From positions 2,480,001 through 2,544,000 of the forward strand of contig NZ_JAFLRG010000001.1 in NCBI RefSeq assembly GCF_017315725.1: a DNA stretch of 64,000 nt. Reading direction: 5' to 3'. The stretch comes from Trinickia acidisoli (GTDB taxonomy: Bacteria > Pseudomonadota > Gammaproteobacteria > Burkholderiales > Burkholderiaceae). Made by a program: the position numbers and the translations under genes. Under the pieces are notes generated by a model that did no database searches, was not told the DNA's origin, and worked only from the letters and a program-made list of their open reading frames with translations. Positions within the stretch are counted from its first letter, which is position 1; each line of letters begins with the position of its first letter. Shown one piece after another: positions 1-9,058 of this stretch.

Positions 1-319
1 GTTTGTAGGAATTTCGGAAATTATTTCGTCTATCGCGCCTGCTTATGCAGGTCGAATTAAAAGATAACGACCCTATATACGGCAAATATTCTCGGGAGGA
101 ATGACGATTTCAGTCGCTTTGAAGCGCGTGGGTGATTTTTTTGGGGTACGGGCTTATGTGATCGAACGCACAGAGCCCACATTGTAAGCAGCGGTGCCGC
201 TCGCCACGCTACGTGCCATGCTCTCACCCGCAGCACCGCGGCCGTGCCGGCAAAAGGCACATAGAATGGCCGGATACTCCCGCAGGCATCGAATACCAAC
301 GCTAGCGAGGTCATGTTTG
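1..319. other. No gene supported at window start
   Basis: Only short overlapping open frames occur here, none with a ribosome binding site or recognisable protein features. A GAGG at about 307-310 serves the next gene as ribosome binding site. A promoter for that gene may lie here but I cannot point to a clear -35/-10 pair. Confidence 0.5.
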
Positions 320-2284
320 ATGCAGGCTGCCCAACAACAAGAGCCCCCGAAGAAAGCTAAGCCGAAAGATCGAAGGCCCAAACTGGCTCATGCGTCGCGT
401 CAAGGGAAGCTGACGAAGGCCGCAGCGAAAGAATTCGATGTCGGCCGATTCGCCGAAAGACTGGCGTCGATAAATTTCGCCGGCCACTACAACGAAGCGA
501 TCGCCAACAAGCCGCACGAGGTCCGAAGGTGGATGGAGGATAGACTTCCGGGGGGCCCGACACGCGACGAACTCGTGCGATGGGTGAACCAGTGGATCGA
601 AAAATGGCCCCACCAAGACTACGACGACAGAAACGACCGCGATATTAGAAAGCTGATCAAAGACGCCACCAAGTATTTTCTATACGAAGACGAGGCGCTG
701 CGCTGGAGCACGATAGGGCTTGCCTCCTATATGACCGGCGACGTCCCCACCTTGGCCGCAGCCGCCAAGTATGACCCGAAGCTAACCATCAAGATATTGA
801 ATGGGCCGAAAACGCCCACGAAGACGGTCCGCACGCTTCACGATGACGAAGGACTGAAGAGCCTGCTCGGCGAAGCAGAAGGCCGCGGCCAATTTCTCGC
901 CACCACGGCTGAGAAGCGCAAACGCAAAGGCACCGCCGACTTATACCGGACGAACTACAATCCGCACACCTCGAACAAAGTGAAGCCATGGAACAAAGAG
1001 ACGTATCGTGCCACTGACATCGTCGCCGCCAACCTGCCGCACAGGAGAGACGAAATCAGCGGCCTGTTCTTGCCGCGCGATCCCGCTATCAAAGATCAGA
1101 TCAAGCGCTATAAAGACGAGACGTTTGGTGCGAAACCCTGCATTTTGATCTGGCAGCGGCTCAGCGGCGTAGCTGGCGGCGCGCACCCGGAATTGGACTC
1201 GCATCCCAAGGTACTCAAGCAGATCATCAAGTTGCTCTTCAAGAAGTATCCGGATAGGAAGTTCGTCCTGCTCGGCGATCGCACGGACGTCGAGGCCGAC
1301 GTGAAACACTACACAACGAACGAGTTGAACCACAGCAAACCCATCGACATCGTCGCACTCAATGAATTTTGGAAGGACACGTCGGCGCCCCTCAAATCCC
1401 GCAAGCACCAGAACTATTTGATTTCCCTCCTGAGCGAGGAGAGCGACGCACTGTCGATTGGCATGCGCAGCGGCAGCTTGGAGGCAGCGGCCATACTCGG
1501 CGTCAACACGATTTATCTCGACGACCGCGGCAGTAGCGCAGCGCCGCGAATGGAAATGTTTGCCGGGGAGCACGCTGCGGTTCGGGACGTTCTAGCCAAA
1601 CGATATTCCGGTGAGGTGCACGCCCGCGAGCGAGCAACGCGCACCCCACTGTCCAACTACAAACGAGTCGGCACCCGCAATCTACTGGGCGTCAGCGAAG
1701 CGGAAGTGGGAAGCACCGCGGGCGAACGCGTCGCCTTCCTCAATAAACTCCTGAATGCAATCGATCAGTACCGCGGCAACGGCGATCACGCTGCAGGAGA
1801 AGACAGCATCGAACGTTCAAACAAAGATAACGAAATCAATGACATTGCGCGATCACTCCAAAAATTCCAAGATAGGCCAATGGATTTTGACGACCAGCTA
1901 TATCGAACGAACGAAATGAGTCAGTACAAAACGCTTAGATCCAAGCTTGAGCATTCGAAGAAAATTTTTGAAGAGAAGACCCATTACGTCTCGCCAGAAG
2001 CATCCAACACGTTTCGCGAAGTGATCAAAAGCCAAATCAAGAAAAGCTTTCTGACAAAGCGAGAACTCGATCAAATCGGCTTCCTCGCCGACCACTTGCT
2101 TACTCAACCTGCGCTGTCGCTCCTCTCGGTCCGCGACGCGACCCGTGCGGTTTCGAGCGGATCGAAAGACAGCACCCCTCCTTTTTCGCCAACGCCGCAA
2201 CCGACACCGAAAAATTCGTCGGCGATCGCCCCGGACTTCGTGCAGCTCCAACGATTCTTTTCGGAAGGCCCGCCTCACAAATAG
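320..2284 (+). CDS. Unrecognised 654-residue protein, possible GT-B-type glycosyltransferase
   Basis: I do not recognise a named family. I chose the ATG at 320 because GCGAGG lies about 9 bases upstream; a longer frame reaches back to 194. The N-terminus is Lys/Arg-rich, followed by a probably helical region (about residues 30-130). The middle, about residues 270-430, alternates strands and helices: CILIWQRLSG, a YPDRKFVLLGDRTD segment, and then DALSIGMRSGSLEAAAILGV leading into TIYLDD. The last resembles the nucleotide-sugar-binding half of GT-B enzymes such as GT9 heptosyltransferases, where a glycine/serine loop precedes an AAALGVPT-like helix. The C-terminal 200 residues are charged, helical and end in a Pro/Ser-rich tail. 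No signal peptide or membrane segment is seen. It lies 128 bases upstream of an acetyltransferase and a TpsB transporter in the same direction. The glycosyltransferase idea is inference. Confidence 0.6.
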   Translation: MQAAQQQEPPKKAKPKDRRPKLAHASRQGKLTKAAAKEFDVGRFAERLASINFAGHYNEAIANKPHEVRRWMEDRLPGGPTRDELVRWVNQWIEKWPHQDYDDRNDRDIRKLIKDATKYFLYEDEALRWSTIGLASYMTGDVPTLAAAAKYDPKLTIKILNGPKTPTKTVRTLHDDEGLKSLLGEAEGRGQFLATTAEKRKRKGTADLYRTNYNPHTSNKVKPWNKETYRATDIVAANLPHRRDEISGLFLPRDPAIKDQIKRYKDETFGAKPCILIWQRLSGVAGGAHPELDSHPKVLKQIIKLLFKKYPDRKFVLLGDRTDVEADVKHYTTNELNHSKPIDIVALNEFWKDTSAPLKSRKHQNYLISLLSEESDALSIGMRSGSLEAAAILGVNTIYLDDRGSSAAPRMEMFAGEHAAVRDVLAKRYSGEVHARERATRTPLSNYKRVGTRNLLGVSEAEVGSTAGERVAFLNKLLNAIDQYRGNGDHAAGEDSIERSNKDNEINDIARSLQKFQDRPMDFDDQLYRTNEMSQYKTLRSKLEHSKKIFEEKTHYVSPEASNTFREVIKSQIKKSFLTKRELDQIGFLADHLLTQPALSLLSVRDATRAVSSGSKDSTPPFSPTPQPTPKNSSAIAPDFVQLQRFFSEGPPHK

Positions 2285-2412
2285 CGACAGGGCGTGGGGA
2301 AGCCAGGATTTACGCCAAAACCCCCGCTCTATGCGCCACATAAGGGCCCGAACGAGCCCGCGGCCTTATCGTTGAGCATTGCGGCGCGCGGCGCCGACAA
2401 GCAGACGAGACG

Positions 2413-2946
2413 ATGAAGCTACTGACGGCATTCACACGACACTTCTTCATGAGCCTCGGCAATGCGATGCCGACGTACGGCCCTTTCAACCGTATACGCC
2501 CTGCGTTCTATCGCAGGGCTGGGATGGCAATCGGCAAAGACGTCACGATCATCGGACCGTTGAGCGTCGAGCTGAGCCTCAATGAGGAGACGATCCGCGG
2601 CATCTCGATCGGAGACCGCGCGTACCTGAACGCCGATACGCGGATGGCCTGCCGCAACAGCAGAATTTCGATCGGCGCCGACGTGCAGATCGGGCCGCGG
2701 GTATCGTTCGAAACCGCCACGCACGGTCTCGTGTTCGCACCCGAGGTTGGGCGTGGGCTCGACCATCATGAAATCCACGTCGAAGACAAAGTATGGATCG
2801 GTGCGGGCGCAACGATTCTGCCCGGCGTGACCATCCATGAGGCGGCAGTCGTCGCCGCGGGTGCCGTCGTGACGAAAAACGTGCCGGCCTATACGCTCGT
2901 GGGCGGCGTGCCGGCCCGCAAAATCAAAGACATCGCGCAGGCGTGA
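2413..2946 (+). CDS. Left-handed beta-helix (hexapeptide repeat) acetyltransferase
   Basis: This 177-residue protein belongs to the NodL/WcaF/maltose O-acetyltransferase type, which move an acetyl group from acetyl-CoA to a sugar or similar acceptor in the cytoplasm. It has repeated I-G-x-x-x-x-I hexapeptide turns (ISIGDRAYLN, ISIGADVQIGP), the active-site-like TATHG segment near residues 98-103, and a classic C-terminal coil: VWIGAGATILPGVTI, AAVVAAGAVVTKNVP, LVGGVPARKI. Length is typical for the family. It precedes a TpsB transporter closely, so the acceptor may be a surface glycoconjugate or a secreted adhesin; that is inference. The substrate cannot be read from sequence. Confidence 0.85.
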   Translation: MKLLTAFTRHFFMSLGNAMPTYGPFNRIRPAFYRRAGMAIGKDVTIIGPLSVELSLNEETIRGISIGDRAYLNADTRMACRNSRISIGADVQIGPRVSFETATHGLVFAPEVGRGLDHHEIHVEDKVWIGAGATILPGVTIHEAAVVAAGAVVTKNVPAYTLVGGVPARKIKDIAQA

Positions 2947-2996
2947 TACGCACGCTTGTACGAGATGACGGGGGCGACCGACATGACGCAGCAAGC

Positions 2997-4760
2997 ATGC
3001 GCATGAAGCGCACTTTGGGAGCAGCGCTGAAATGCGCGAGGCTCACGCTCATCCTGTGGAGCACAGCCGCCTCGGCTCAGTCGTATCGCGACGTGGCCCC
3101 CACACCGCCCCCGGCGCCGAGCCGCGCTACTTCGCCCCCCGTCCCGCCGGCCCCGGCGAGCAGCTCGCAACAAGTGGCGGTTACACGATTGAACGGCCTG
3201 CTGTTCGTCAGGGACGATGGGCGCACCCTCGTGCGTTCTCAGTCATTGCCCGCCGGCAAACAGATCGCCGAACAGGGCTTGCCCGCGCTCGACGACGCGT
3301 TCCTTTCCGGCTTCGCGCACGACATCGGCCAGCCCTTGACGTTCGCGCGACTCGCCGAGATACGCCGCACCGTCATCGAGCGGTTTCGCGCGGCCGGCCA
3401 ACCGCTCGTCGACGTGTACGTGCCGGAACAGGACGTCAACGACGGCGTCGTGCGCATCGCCGTGGCCGAGTTTCACGTAGGCCAAGTTACCGCGCGCGGC
3501 AATCGCTACTTCTCGCAAGCGCAGCTCGTTCGAGAAATGCCCCTGCACCACGGCGGGCCGATCGAGGAATCCGACGTATCGACAGGGCTTGCATTGCTGA
3601 ACGCCAACCCTTATCGAAGTGTCGACGTGGTCTATGCGCCGGGCCAAGGAACGGACGCAACCGACGTCGTTCTGCAAACGCAAGATCGCCTGCCGCTGCG
3701 CGTGAGCGCGGGCTACGACAACGGCGGCGTTGCGCAGTTGGGGCGAGACCGTTTTTTTGCGGGTTTCGACTACGGCAACCTATTCGGCCTCGATCAGCAG
3801 ATCGCCTATCAATACACGGCGAGCAACGATGTGTTCGGCGGCAACCCCTCGATCGAGGGCCGACCGGATCGGCCTCGCTTCGAAGCGCATTCATTCAACT
3901 ATTCGGCACCGCTGCCGTGGTTCGATCGCATCGAACTCTTCGGCGTCTATGCGCAGAGCACGCCGCGGCTCGACAACAGCTTCAATCAATCCGGGATTTC
4001 CTCGCAGTTCAGTTTCCGCTACGACCGGCACTTGCCCTTCGTCGACGGCTGGCAGCAACAAGTACAGGTGGGCTACGACTTCAAGCGGTCGAACAACGAC
4101 TTGGAGTTTGGCGGGGTGCAAGTCTTCAACGCCAATACGCACGTGCATCAGTTCCTCTTGACCTACGACGCGACGAAAGCCGATGCGTTGGGCCAGACGC
4201 ATGCGAACGTCGCATTCGTCGGTAGTCCCGGACATTTGGACGGCGACAACGACGACACGTCGTTTCAGGAAACGCGCAACGGCGCGACGGCACGCTACAC
4301 CTATTTGCAGTTGCTTGCCGAGCGCAGTCAGTCGATTGCGGCGGGCTTCAGCATTTCTGCCCGCGGGCACTTTCAATGGACGCCCAATACGTTGTTGCCG
4401 AGCGAGGAGATGGGATTGGGCGGCGACGATACCTTGCGCGGCTACGAGGTATATAGCGTACAAGGGGATCGCGGGTGGAACGTACAGACCGAGTTGCGCA
4501 CGTCGGCGTTTGCGTTCTTCGGCAACAGTGGCCCCGCTTTTCAGCCATTTGCGTTCGCCGATGCGGGGCATGTTTGGAACAAGATCGATCAGCCGGGCGA
4601 GGTGCAAGCGGGGATGTTGGCGAGCGTCGGCGTGGGCGTACGGTTTCAGTGGTCGAGATTCGTCAATGCGCGGCTGACGTTCGGGCAGCCGTTGCGGGCC
4701 GTAGTGCCAGGTGGATCGAGAGCGCCGATGGCACAGGTATTCCTCGTGATCGGGAGCTGA
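2997..4760 (+). CDS. TpsB/FhaC/ShlB-family outer-membrane transporter (two-partner secretion)
   Basis: This is an outer-membrane Omp85-superfamily pore that exports a large TpsA partner. The chosen start (ATG 2997, or 3003) gives a signal peptide ending near ASA-QS; an upstream GTG at 2943 overlaps the previous stop but would add a non-signal extension. After the signal comes a Pro/Ala-rich linker, then POTRA-like segments (about residues 65-220, for example VDVYVPEQDVNDGVVRIAVA and ITARGN-type turns) and a C-terminal beta-barrel of alternating aromatic/polar strands. The hallmark LRGYEVYSVQGDRG motif near residue 490 fits the barrel-interior loop of the family. It ends VFLVIGS, where family members often end in a terminal Phe. 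No TpsA gene follows: a tRNA comes next, so the partner must be elsewhere, perhaps before the window. Confidence 0.88.
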   Translation: MRMKRTLGAALKCARLTLILWSTAASAQSYRDVAPTPPPAPSRATSPPVPPAPASSSQQVAVTRLNGLLFVRDDGRTLVRSQSLPAGKQIAEQGLPALDDAFLSGFAHDIGQPLTFARLAEIRRTVIERFRAAGQPLVDVYVPEQDVNDGVVRIAVAEFHVGQVTARGNRYFSQAQLVREMPLHHGGPIEESDVSTGLALLNANPYRSVDVVYAPGQGTDATDVVLQTQDRLPLRVSAGYDNGGVAQLGRDRFFAGFDYGNLFGLDQQIAYQYTASNDVFGGNPSIEGRPDRPRFEAHSFNYSAPLPWFDRIELFGVYAQSTPRLDNSFNQSGISSQFSFRYDRHLPFVDGWQQQVQVGYDFKRSNNDLEFGGVQVFNANTHVHQFLLTYDATKADALGQTHANVAFVGSPGHLDGDNDDTSFQETRNGATARYTYLQLLAERSQSIAAGFSISARGHFQWTPNTLLPSEEMGLGGDDTLRGYEVYSVQGDRGWNVQTELRTSAFAFFGNSGPAFQPFAFADAGHVWNKIDQPGEVQAGMLASVGVGVRFQWSRFVNARLTFGQPLRAVVPGGSRAPMAQVFLVIGS

Positions 4761-4808
4761 TGATCTTGGCCCGATGATTGGCGGTGTGCGATTTTATTGC
4801 GGCTGGCG

Positions 4809-4836
4809 TTGACAGTTGCGCCGGAGTGGCTAGAAT
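4809..4836 (+). promoter_or_regulatory. Sigma-70-type promoter of tRNA-Leu
   Basis: A perfect TTGACA -35 (4809-4814) is followed after 16 bases by TAGAAT (4831-4836). The tRNA begins 22 bases after the -10. Confidence 0.75.
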
Positions 4837-4858
4837 AGCGCCTTCGCTTGCAAAGCGA

Positions 4859-4945
4859 GCCCAGGTGGCGGAATTGGTAGACGCACTAGGTTCAGGTCCT
4901 AGCGGTGGCAACATCGTGGAGGTTCGAGTCCTCTCTTGGGCACCA
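4859..4945 (+). tRNA. tRNA-Leu (anticodon CAG)
   Basis: This is an 87-base cloverleaf with acceptor arm GCCCAGG pairing to CTTGGGC (one G-T), encoded CCA, a D-arm with GGTAGA, and anticodon stem CTAGG/CCTAG enclosing TTCAGGT, so the anticodon is CAG and reads CUG. The long variable arm is typical of class II tRNA-Leu. TTCGAGTC is the T-loop. A toxin/defence island begins directly downstream, but I did not find a repeat of the tRNA 3' end in the window. Confidence 0.97.
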
Positions 4946-4986
4946 GAAAAATAAATCCAGATCAGCGCTGGATTTGATGTTCGTGA

Positions 4987-5013
4987 AAAAGCCTGCTTTT
5001 GCAGGCTTTTTGC
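4987..5013 (+). terminator. Rho-independent terminator after tRNA-Leu
   Basis: Seven-base stem AGCCTGC/GCAGGCT with a TTTT loop, followed by a run of five T. Confidence 0.9.
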
Positions 5014-5238
5014 TTTTGGGGCGCACCGAAACGTGCTCGCGTTCTGCAATAAGCCAAGGTCGAATGAGCACGTTTTTGAGTACATGAAAGTTCGGGTCTT
5101 GGAAATGTACTCACCGCACGCGTCGCATCGACGTAGCGCTCAAAGTCATGTTTGGGACGGCGAGCCTTGTCCATCGACACAGTACATCGAGAACAGCGCG
5201 TTCAGCCCGATACAACGGTTCTCCCGCAATTAGGAAAA

Positions 5239-6102
5239 TCACGGCCCGGGCCAATCTATCAGCCCGATCCTGAATTCAGCCAGCAGATTCTCAACTGCTC
5301 CTACCGGATCGCCGGGGCGAGACTCGCCCCGCAGCATATGCATTACCAGCCGACCATGCAGTTGGGGATCAGCCAGGATGTGGACGATCTGTTGCTTGCT
5401 CTGCGCAGAAGCGACAGACGCTATATCCAGTCCGAGCAATCTTGAACCGGCGCGCTCGAACACATAATCGCATGCCGCCAGCAACGGCAACTCTTCTCCA
5501 TAAAGCCTATCGACGTTGCCCGCAGCAGCATAGTTCTCCAGCAGAAATCGGAAATCCACCGCGTCTTTCGGATTGGACTGTCCGCGGTCCAGCCATGCGA
5601 TCAACTTCGTCATCACGAGACCCGGTATCGACGCAACGGGGATTTCGCAATGATCTGCAATGTGTATAGTCACCGCACTATCCAGCGCTTCGGCGTAGCC
5701 CGCTACATTCATCACGATTGCCATATCCGGTGGCCACGCCACCTGCGAGGGGAAAGTCTCGATACCGCCGAACGGCACTAGATCGACCGGAAAGCCGTCC
5801 CCGACCGCCGGCGAATAGTGAAGCCGATGCAAAATCTTCGCGTCCGGTCGGAAGGTGGGCTCCTGAAGAAGCGCGGCTCTGAGCGCTTCGAATGCCGGCC
5901 AACTCCCGATGGCCATCGCGAAATCGATGTCAGGACTGGCGCGGTTGAGAGGGAAGCCATGAAGGTGGTACATCAGAATATCTCGCGCCGTCGCGCCGAC
6001 AACGAAGTACTGTAGGTTCGTCAGCCGTGCAACGCGGTCCATGATTATGAGCACAGCCCGCTTTCCTTCCGGCAGCGGCGTCTTGAGATGTATCGCCGTC
6101 AT
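5239..6102 (-). CDS. AbiEii-type nucleotidyltransferase toxin
   Basis: Toxin partner of a type IV toxin-antitoxin / abortive infection pair. The real start is the ATG at 6102, overlapping the antitoxin stop as ATGA; a longer upstream open frame is antisense shadow. The 287-residue protein has a polymerase-beta-type nucleotidyltransferase signature: GATARD (about residues 36-41), SPDIDF (about 58-62) and a third acidic position in PVDLVPFG (about 114). C-terminal helices (VMTKLIAWLDR, KDAVDFRFLLENY) match COG4849-like AbiEii proteins. Known AbiEii toxins transfer nucleotides to tRNA or similar acceptors; this one's target is unknown. It lies just after tRNA-Leu and ends a two-gene operon. Confidence 0.85.
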   Translation of the reverse strand: MTAIHLKTPLPEGKRAVLIIMDRVARLTNLQYFVVGATARDILMYHLHGFPLNRASPDIDFAMAIGSWPAFEALRAALLQEPTFRPDAKILHRLHYSPAVGDGFPVDLVPFGGIETFPSQVAWPPDMAIVMNVAGYAEALDSAVTIHIADHCEIPVASIPGLVMTKLIAWLDRGQSNPKDAVDFRFLLENYAAAGNVDRLYGEELPLLAACDYVFERAGSRLLGLDIASVASAQSKQQIVHILADPQLHGRLVMHMLRGESRPGDPVGAVENLLAEFRIGLIDWPGP

Positions 6103-7181
6103 TCGTCCTGCTCCATCTGGTCGCGAATCAACGCCGCCGCCTCCGCGTTGCGAGGGTCCCTCGTACGCTGGAGATCTGCGTACACGAGCAAAGGTGGCGC
6201 CGTCAGTTGTTTCGCCCGCGTCTCGTCGAGACGCCAGAACGCATCGATGATTTCTAGCGTGCCGGCGGGATCGGCGCGCAAGCGGTGTCGCTTCGCCAGA
6301 GCCATCATTACAGCCCCTCTTGCCGCAGGTTCGACATAGAGCGTTTGCGAAGCCGGCCGAAGCTGCCCAGCCAGTTTTGCAGCAGCAACCTCCCCGCTCC
6401 ACCACGCTTGCCGCGCAGGAAGTTCTGCATGCTGCCACCACGACGGATCGCCCACGGCGAACCGTTGCACGTTGAGCTTCGGCAACAGGCGAAGCGGGTA
6501 ATTGATCGCCCACTCATCCCTCAGGGCGGCCGGGTCGAGCAATCGCCGGTCGTCCGCGCCTGCCAGAAGACCGCGTTCACGTAGATCGTCGAATACACTG
6601 CCAACAGTACCAAGCGCCACACCTGCGGACGACGCGATTTCTCGGTACGGACGGTTGACCAGTTCCTGGGCGGATAACAACACAAAAATCATTCGGAGCG
6701 CGGAGGCACTCGCGGAGCTGGCAGGTTTTCCCGATCTCGAGGCGAGATGCTTGATCTCTGAGTTCGCCGGCCTGCCTGTCACGAAGATGTACTGACCAGG
6801 CGCATGCACATACAGATTACCGGCAAGGTCGATGAACTGTAGACCTTGTTCGACACATTCATCCGCTAATGCCGGTGTCAGGTAGGGAGTGGCTAGAAGG
6901 ATCGGAAAGTCCGCGATGGCGCCTTTGGCAACGATAGCCCTCACATCCTCCCGCGATTTGATCCGGCCGCAGGCCGCAAGCGTGTATGGCTGGGCAATAC
7001 CGTTCACTTCCAGCGTGACCCTCCCCTCCCTTGCCGACGCAACGCTTCGCCCTGCCGGACGGAGATCGATGACATGCAACGGAACGCTGAGACGTCCGGT
7101 GGCCGCATTAACGAGTTGTCTGAGCAGCGTTTCGGTTGGGCGGTCAAAGTTCGGGAGCCCGGACTGGTTGTCGTTGTTCAT
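6099..7181 (-). CDS. AbiEi-type antitoxin / transcriptional repressor
   Basis: This 360-residue protein is the cognate antitoxin of the adjacent nucleotidyltransferase. I chose ATG 7181 (MNNDNQSG) because AGGA lies just upstream; a frame from 7211 exists. A winged-helix-like segment is visible near residues 175-215 (LVNRPYREIASSAGVALGTVG then VFDDLRERGLL), the usual DNA-binding part of the family, here in mid-protein as in the longer COG4861-like members. The N-terminal half (LTPALADECVEQGLQFIDLAGNLYV) and the later YVEPAARGAVMMALAKRHRL region fit the AbiEi C-terminal neutralising fold in general appearance. The 4-base overlap with the toxin implies translational coupling. Autoregulation is expected from the family; candidate inverted repeats lie upstream. 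Confidence 0.82.
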   Translation of the reverse strand: MNNDNQSGLPNFDRPTETLLRQLVNAATGRLSVPLHVIDLRPAGRSVASAREGRVTLEVNGIAQPYTLAACGRIKSREDVRAIVAKGAIADFPILLATPYLTPALADECVEQGLQFIDLAGNLYVHAPGQYIFVTGRPANSEIKHLASRSGKPASSASASALRMIFVLLSAQELVNRPYREIASSAGVALGTVGSVFDDLRERGLLAGADDRRLLDPAALRDEWAINYPLRLLPKLNVQRFAVGDPSWWQHAELPARQAWWSGEVAAAKLAGQLRPASQTLYVEPAARGAVMMALAKRHRLRADPAGTLEIIDAFWRLDETRAKQLTAPPLLVYADLQRTRDPRNAEAAALIRDQMEQDE

Positions 7182-7219
7182 AAATCCTGCTTGTTCAAAA
7201 AAGATGAGCACACAAACAT

Positions 7220-7264
7220 TATGAACAGGAACGGCGGGGCGTTCAACTTTTCCTTCCGTTCATA
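7220..7264 (-). promoter_or_regulatory. Possible operator of the AbiE pair
   Basis: Inverted repeat TATGAAC (7220-7226) and GTTCATA (7258-7264) about 40-80 bases upstream of the antitoxin start; further ATGAAC/GTTCAT copies occur at 7176-7181 and 7286-7291. AbiEi antitoxins are known to bind upstream inverted repeats, but this assignment is only positional. Confidence 0.3.
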
Positions 7265-7742
7265 TATGTCGAACAACAGCGACTGATGAACAAACGCCTT
7301 CGCCCCATGGGTGCCGGGGACCGCCGCCTACTCAACGCTCCGTGCCCTAGCGGCCGCTTCGCAGCGGGCACAAGGCCTGTCAATGGCGCACACGTTGCGC
7401 CCACGAAACGAAACCGCCATTTCTGAGGGGTCTGCAAATGAGTACATCCGTGATGTTCGTGGCCATGCCACGGACCGGCATGCGTGGCCGCCGCTCTTCT
7501 CGGCGAATCGCCCAACTCGGCAAAAACCTCCATCTGGGCCAGCTCGCATAGCTCGTCGCCGGCCATGGACGCGCGGGCCATACCACGCACGCCCTCCGTC
7601 GGATATCGCGTTGCTGCGGCATCATCAGATAACGATATAATCAGACAAATTGAAGAATACTTTCATATCAACTATCGCGCGACGCGTCGAGATCACGCGA
7701 CGCCGCATCGGAACACACAACATTTCTGCCTCGGGGAAAAAG
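7265..7742. other. Intergenic stretch without a supported gene
   Basis: Several short overlapping frames exist on both strands, none with ribosome binding sites or recognisable protein character. Base composition shifts from GC-rich to AT-rich at about 7630, which suggests that an acquired segment carrying the next gene begins there. An AT-rich tract at about 7620-7680 may contain the promoter of the next gene. Confidence 0.4.
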
Positions 7743-8960
7743 ATGATCGTAAGACAACCATTCAAATGCTGCACGTGCGACGCTTCATATGTCGCACGGA
7801 TTCAAATAGGCTACGGCAGCAATCAAGAACACGTGCTCAATTGTGATCATTGCAATGAGCCAATGATCATTCGACTCGATCTTGATCAAGAAAATGCCGG
7901 CATCAAGCTTGGCAAATGCGACAATGTATCTCTCACCGACGATCAAAGTGGAAAACCAATCTATATGTCGTCCGATTTCGTGGCCGACGGAGACAAGGTC
8001 AACAATCCGCTCTACTTCGGCTCGTTCGATTTTATGAAAGGAGCATGGGCAGCTCGCCAGGCAAATTCCGACAGCCCAGATAATATTCCGCACCCACCTA
8101 TTGCCCCCGTCGCCATGGCTGAGGTATGGGAGGATTTGAAGAAAATATGGCGACTCGACAATTCGAAGAAGTTCGCTGTTTCAAGCAAGCTGAAATCTGC
8201 ATTCGCGCACAGCTATCGCATGGACGAATCGAACCTGGATGACATCATTTACTGGTTCATCAGAAAGCTTTTCAAGGACGCCGGACCCCTTATCCCAGAG
8301 GCTAAGTTAGCAATATCGAAAAATGAAGCGGAATTCAAACGCTTCCTTCATTATTACGCACGCAACCTGAAGGAGCACCACTATCGAAGTCATTTCGATA
8401 TATTTTCTCAATTTTTTGATTGCTTCGATCAATTCGCACAAATCCTGAGTTACACGAGCGAGGGTATAACGCTTCCCAAAAACGCAAAGATCACATCCAC
8501 GAACTTCGAGAAGGCAAAAAAATTCTACGCAAGCGCGTACGAGTTTTACGCCAGCGCCATTGAGATAATTACAGAGATAAATAACATCTTACTTGATCGT
8601 CCATACGATAAGCTTCAAAATATCGATCTCGCGAAATTCGTAATAACAGACAAAGCCACTCGTCGAAATAATCTCTCGAACAATACGACATTCACCGACG
8701 CAACCAAAGAATTCGACCATCAAATCCGGAACGCATCATTCCACAACTGGTTTCGCATACTCGACGACAATATGACTATCGAATATCGTTCAGGCGGCAC
8801 CGGCTCCATACAGAAAATACAATATATCGACTACTTATTAAAGTGTGCCCGCCTATTTCATCAGGTTTGCGAGCTACTCGTGTTGGAAATCTTCTTAAAT
8901 CATTTGATGCGAAAATGGGCGCTGGTTACCGTAGCCGATAGCTCGCAACCTGCAGCTTAG
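7743..8960 (+). CDS. Zinc-ribbon protein with HEPN-type RNase motif (putative defence protein)
   Basis: I do not recognise a named family. Start ATG 7743 is preceded by GGGGAAAAAG; a frame from 7650 is open but lacks a ribosome binding site. The 405-residue protein begins with a zinc-ribbon-like pair, CCTC (about residues 9-12) and CDHC about 25 residues later. The remainder is helical and rich in Lys, Phe, Tyr and Asn. Near the C-terminus, QIRNASFHNWF gives R329-x4-H334, the R-x4-6-H signature of HEPN ribonucleases, followed by a strand-turn-strand (IEYRSGG) and a final long helix as in many HEPN defence proteins. Its codon use is AT-rich unlike its neighbours, indicating transfer. It sits between AbiE and a PIN/Phd pair. 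RNase function is inference from one motif and context. Confidence 0.7.
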   Translation: MIVRQPFKCCTCDASYVARIQIGYGSNQEHVLNCDHCNEPMIIRLDLDQENAGIKLGKCDNVSLTDDQSGKPIYMSSDFVADGDKVNNPLYFGSFDFMKGAWAARQANSDSPDNIPHPPIAPVAMAEVWEDLKKIWRLDNSKKFAVSSKLKSAFAHSYRMDESNLDDIIYWFIRKLFKDAGPLIPEAKLAISKNEAEFKRFLHYYARNLKEHHYRSHFDIFSQFFDCFDQFAQILSYTSEGITLPKNAKITSTNFEKAKKFYASAYEFYASAIEIITEINNILLDRPYDKLQNIDLAKFVITDKATRRNNLSNNTTFTDATKEFDHQIRNASFHNWFRILDDNMTIEYRSGGTGSIQKIQYIDYLLKCARLFHQVCELLVLEIFLNHLMRKWALVTVADSSQPAA

Positions 8961-9058
8961 AATATCTGGCGCAAGCTTCCCCATCCTCATAGCGCGGCGG
9001 CTACGGTGTGCGATTTCTCGATGCATGTGGAGCATGCAACGTGGGGCAGGCCAATGGC

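Noticed and set aside
5033..5233. Small plus-strand frame after tRNA-Leu
   Set aside because: Begins near a terminator, no ribosome binding site, and no protein-like pattern.
7243..7640. Short open frames between AbiEi and the HEPN-like gene
   Set aside because: Overlapping frames on both strands without ribosome binding sites or recognisable sequence.
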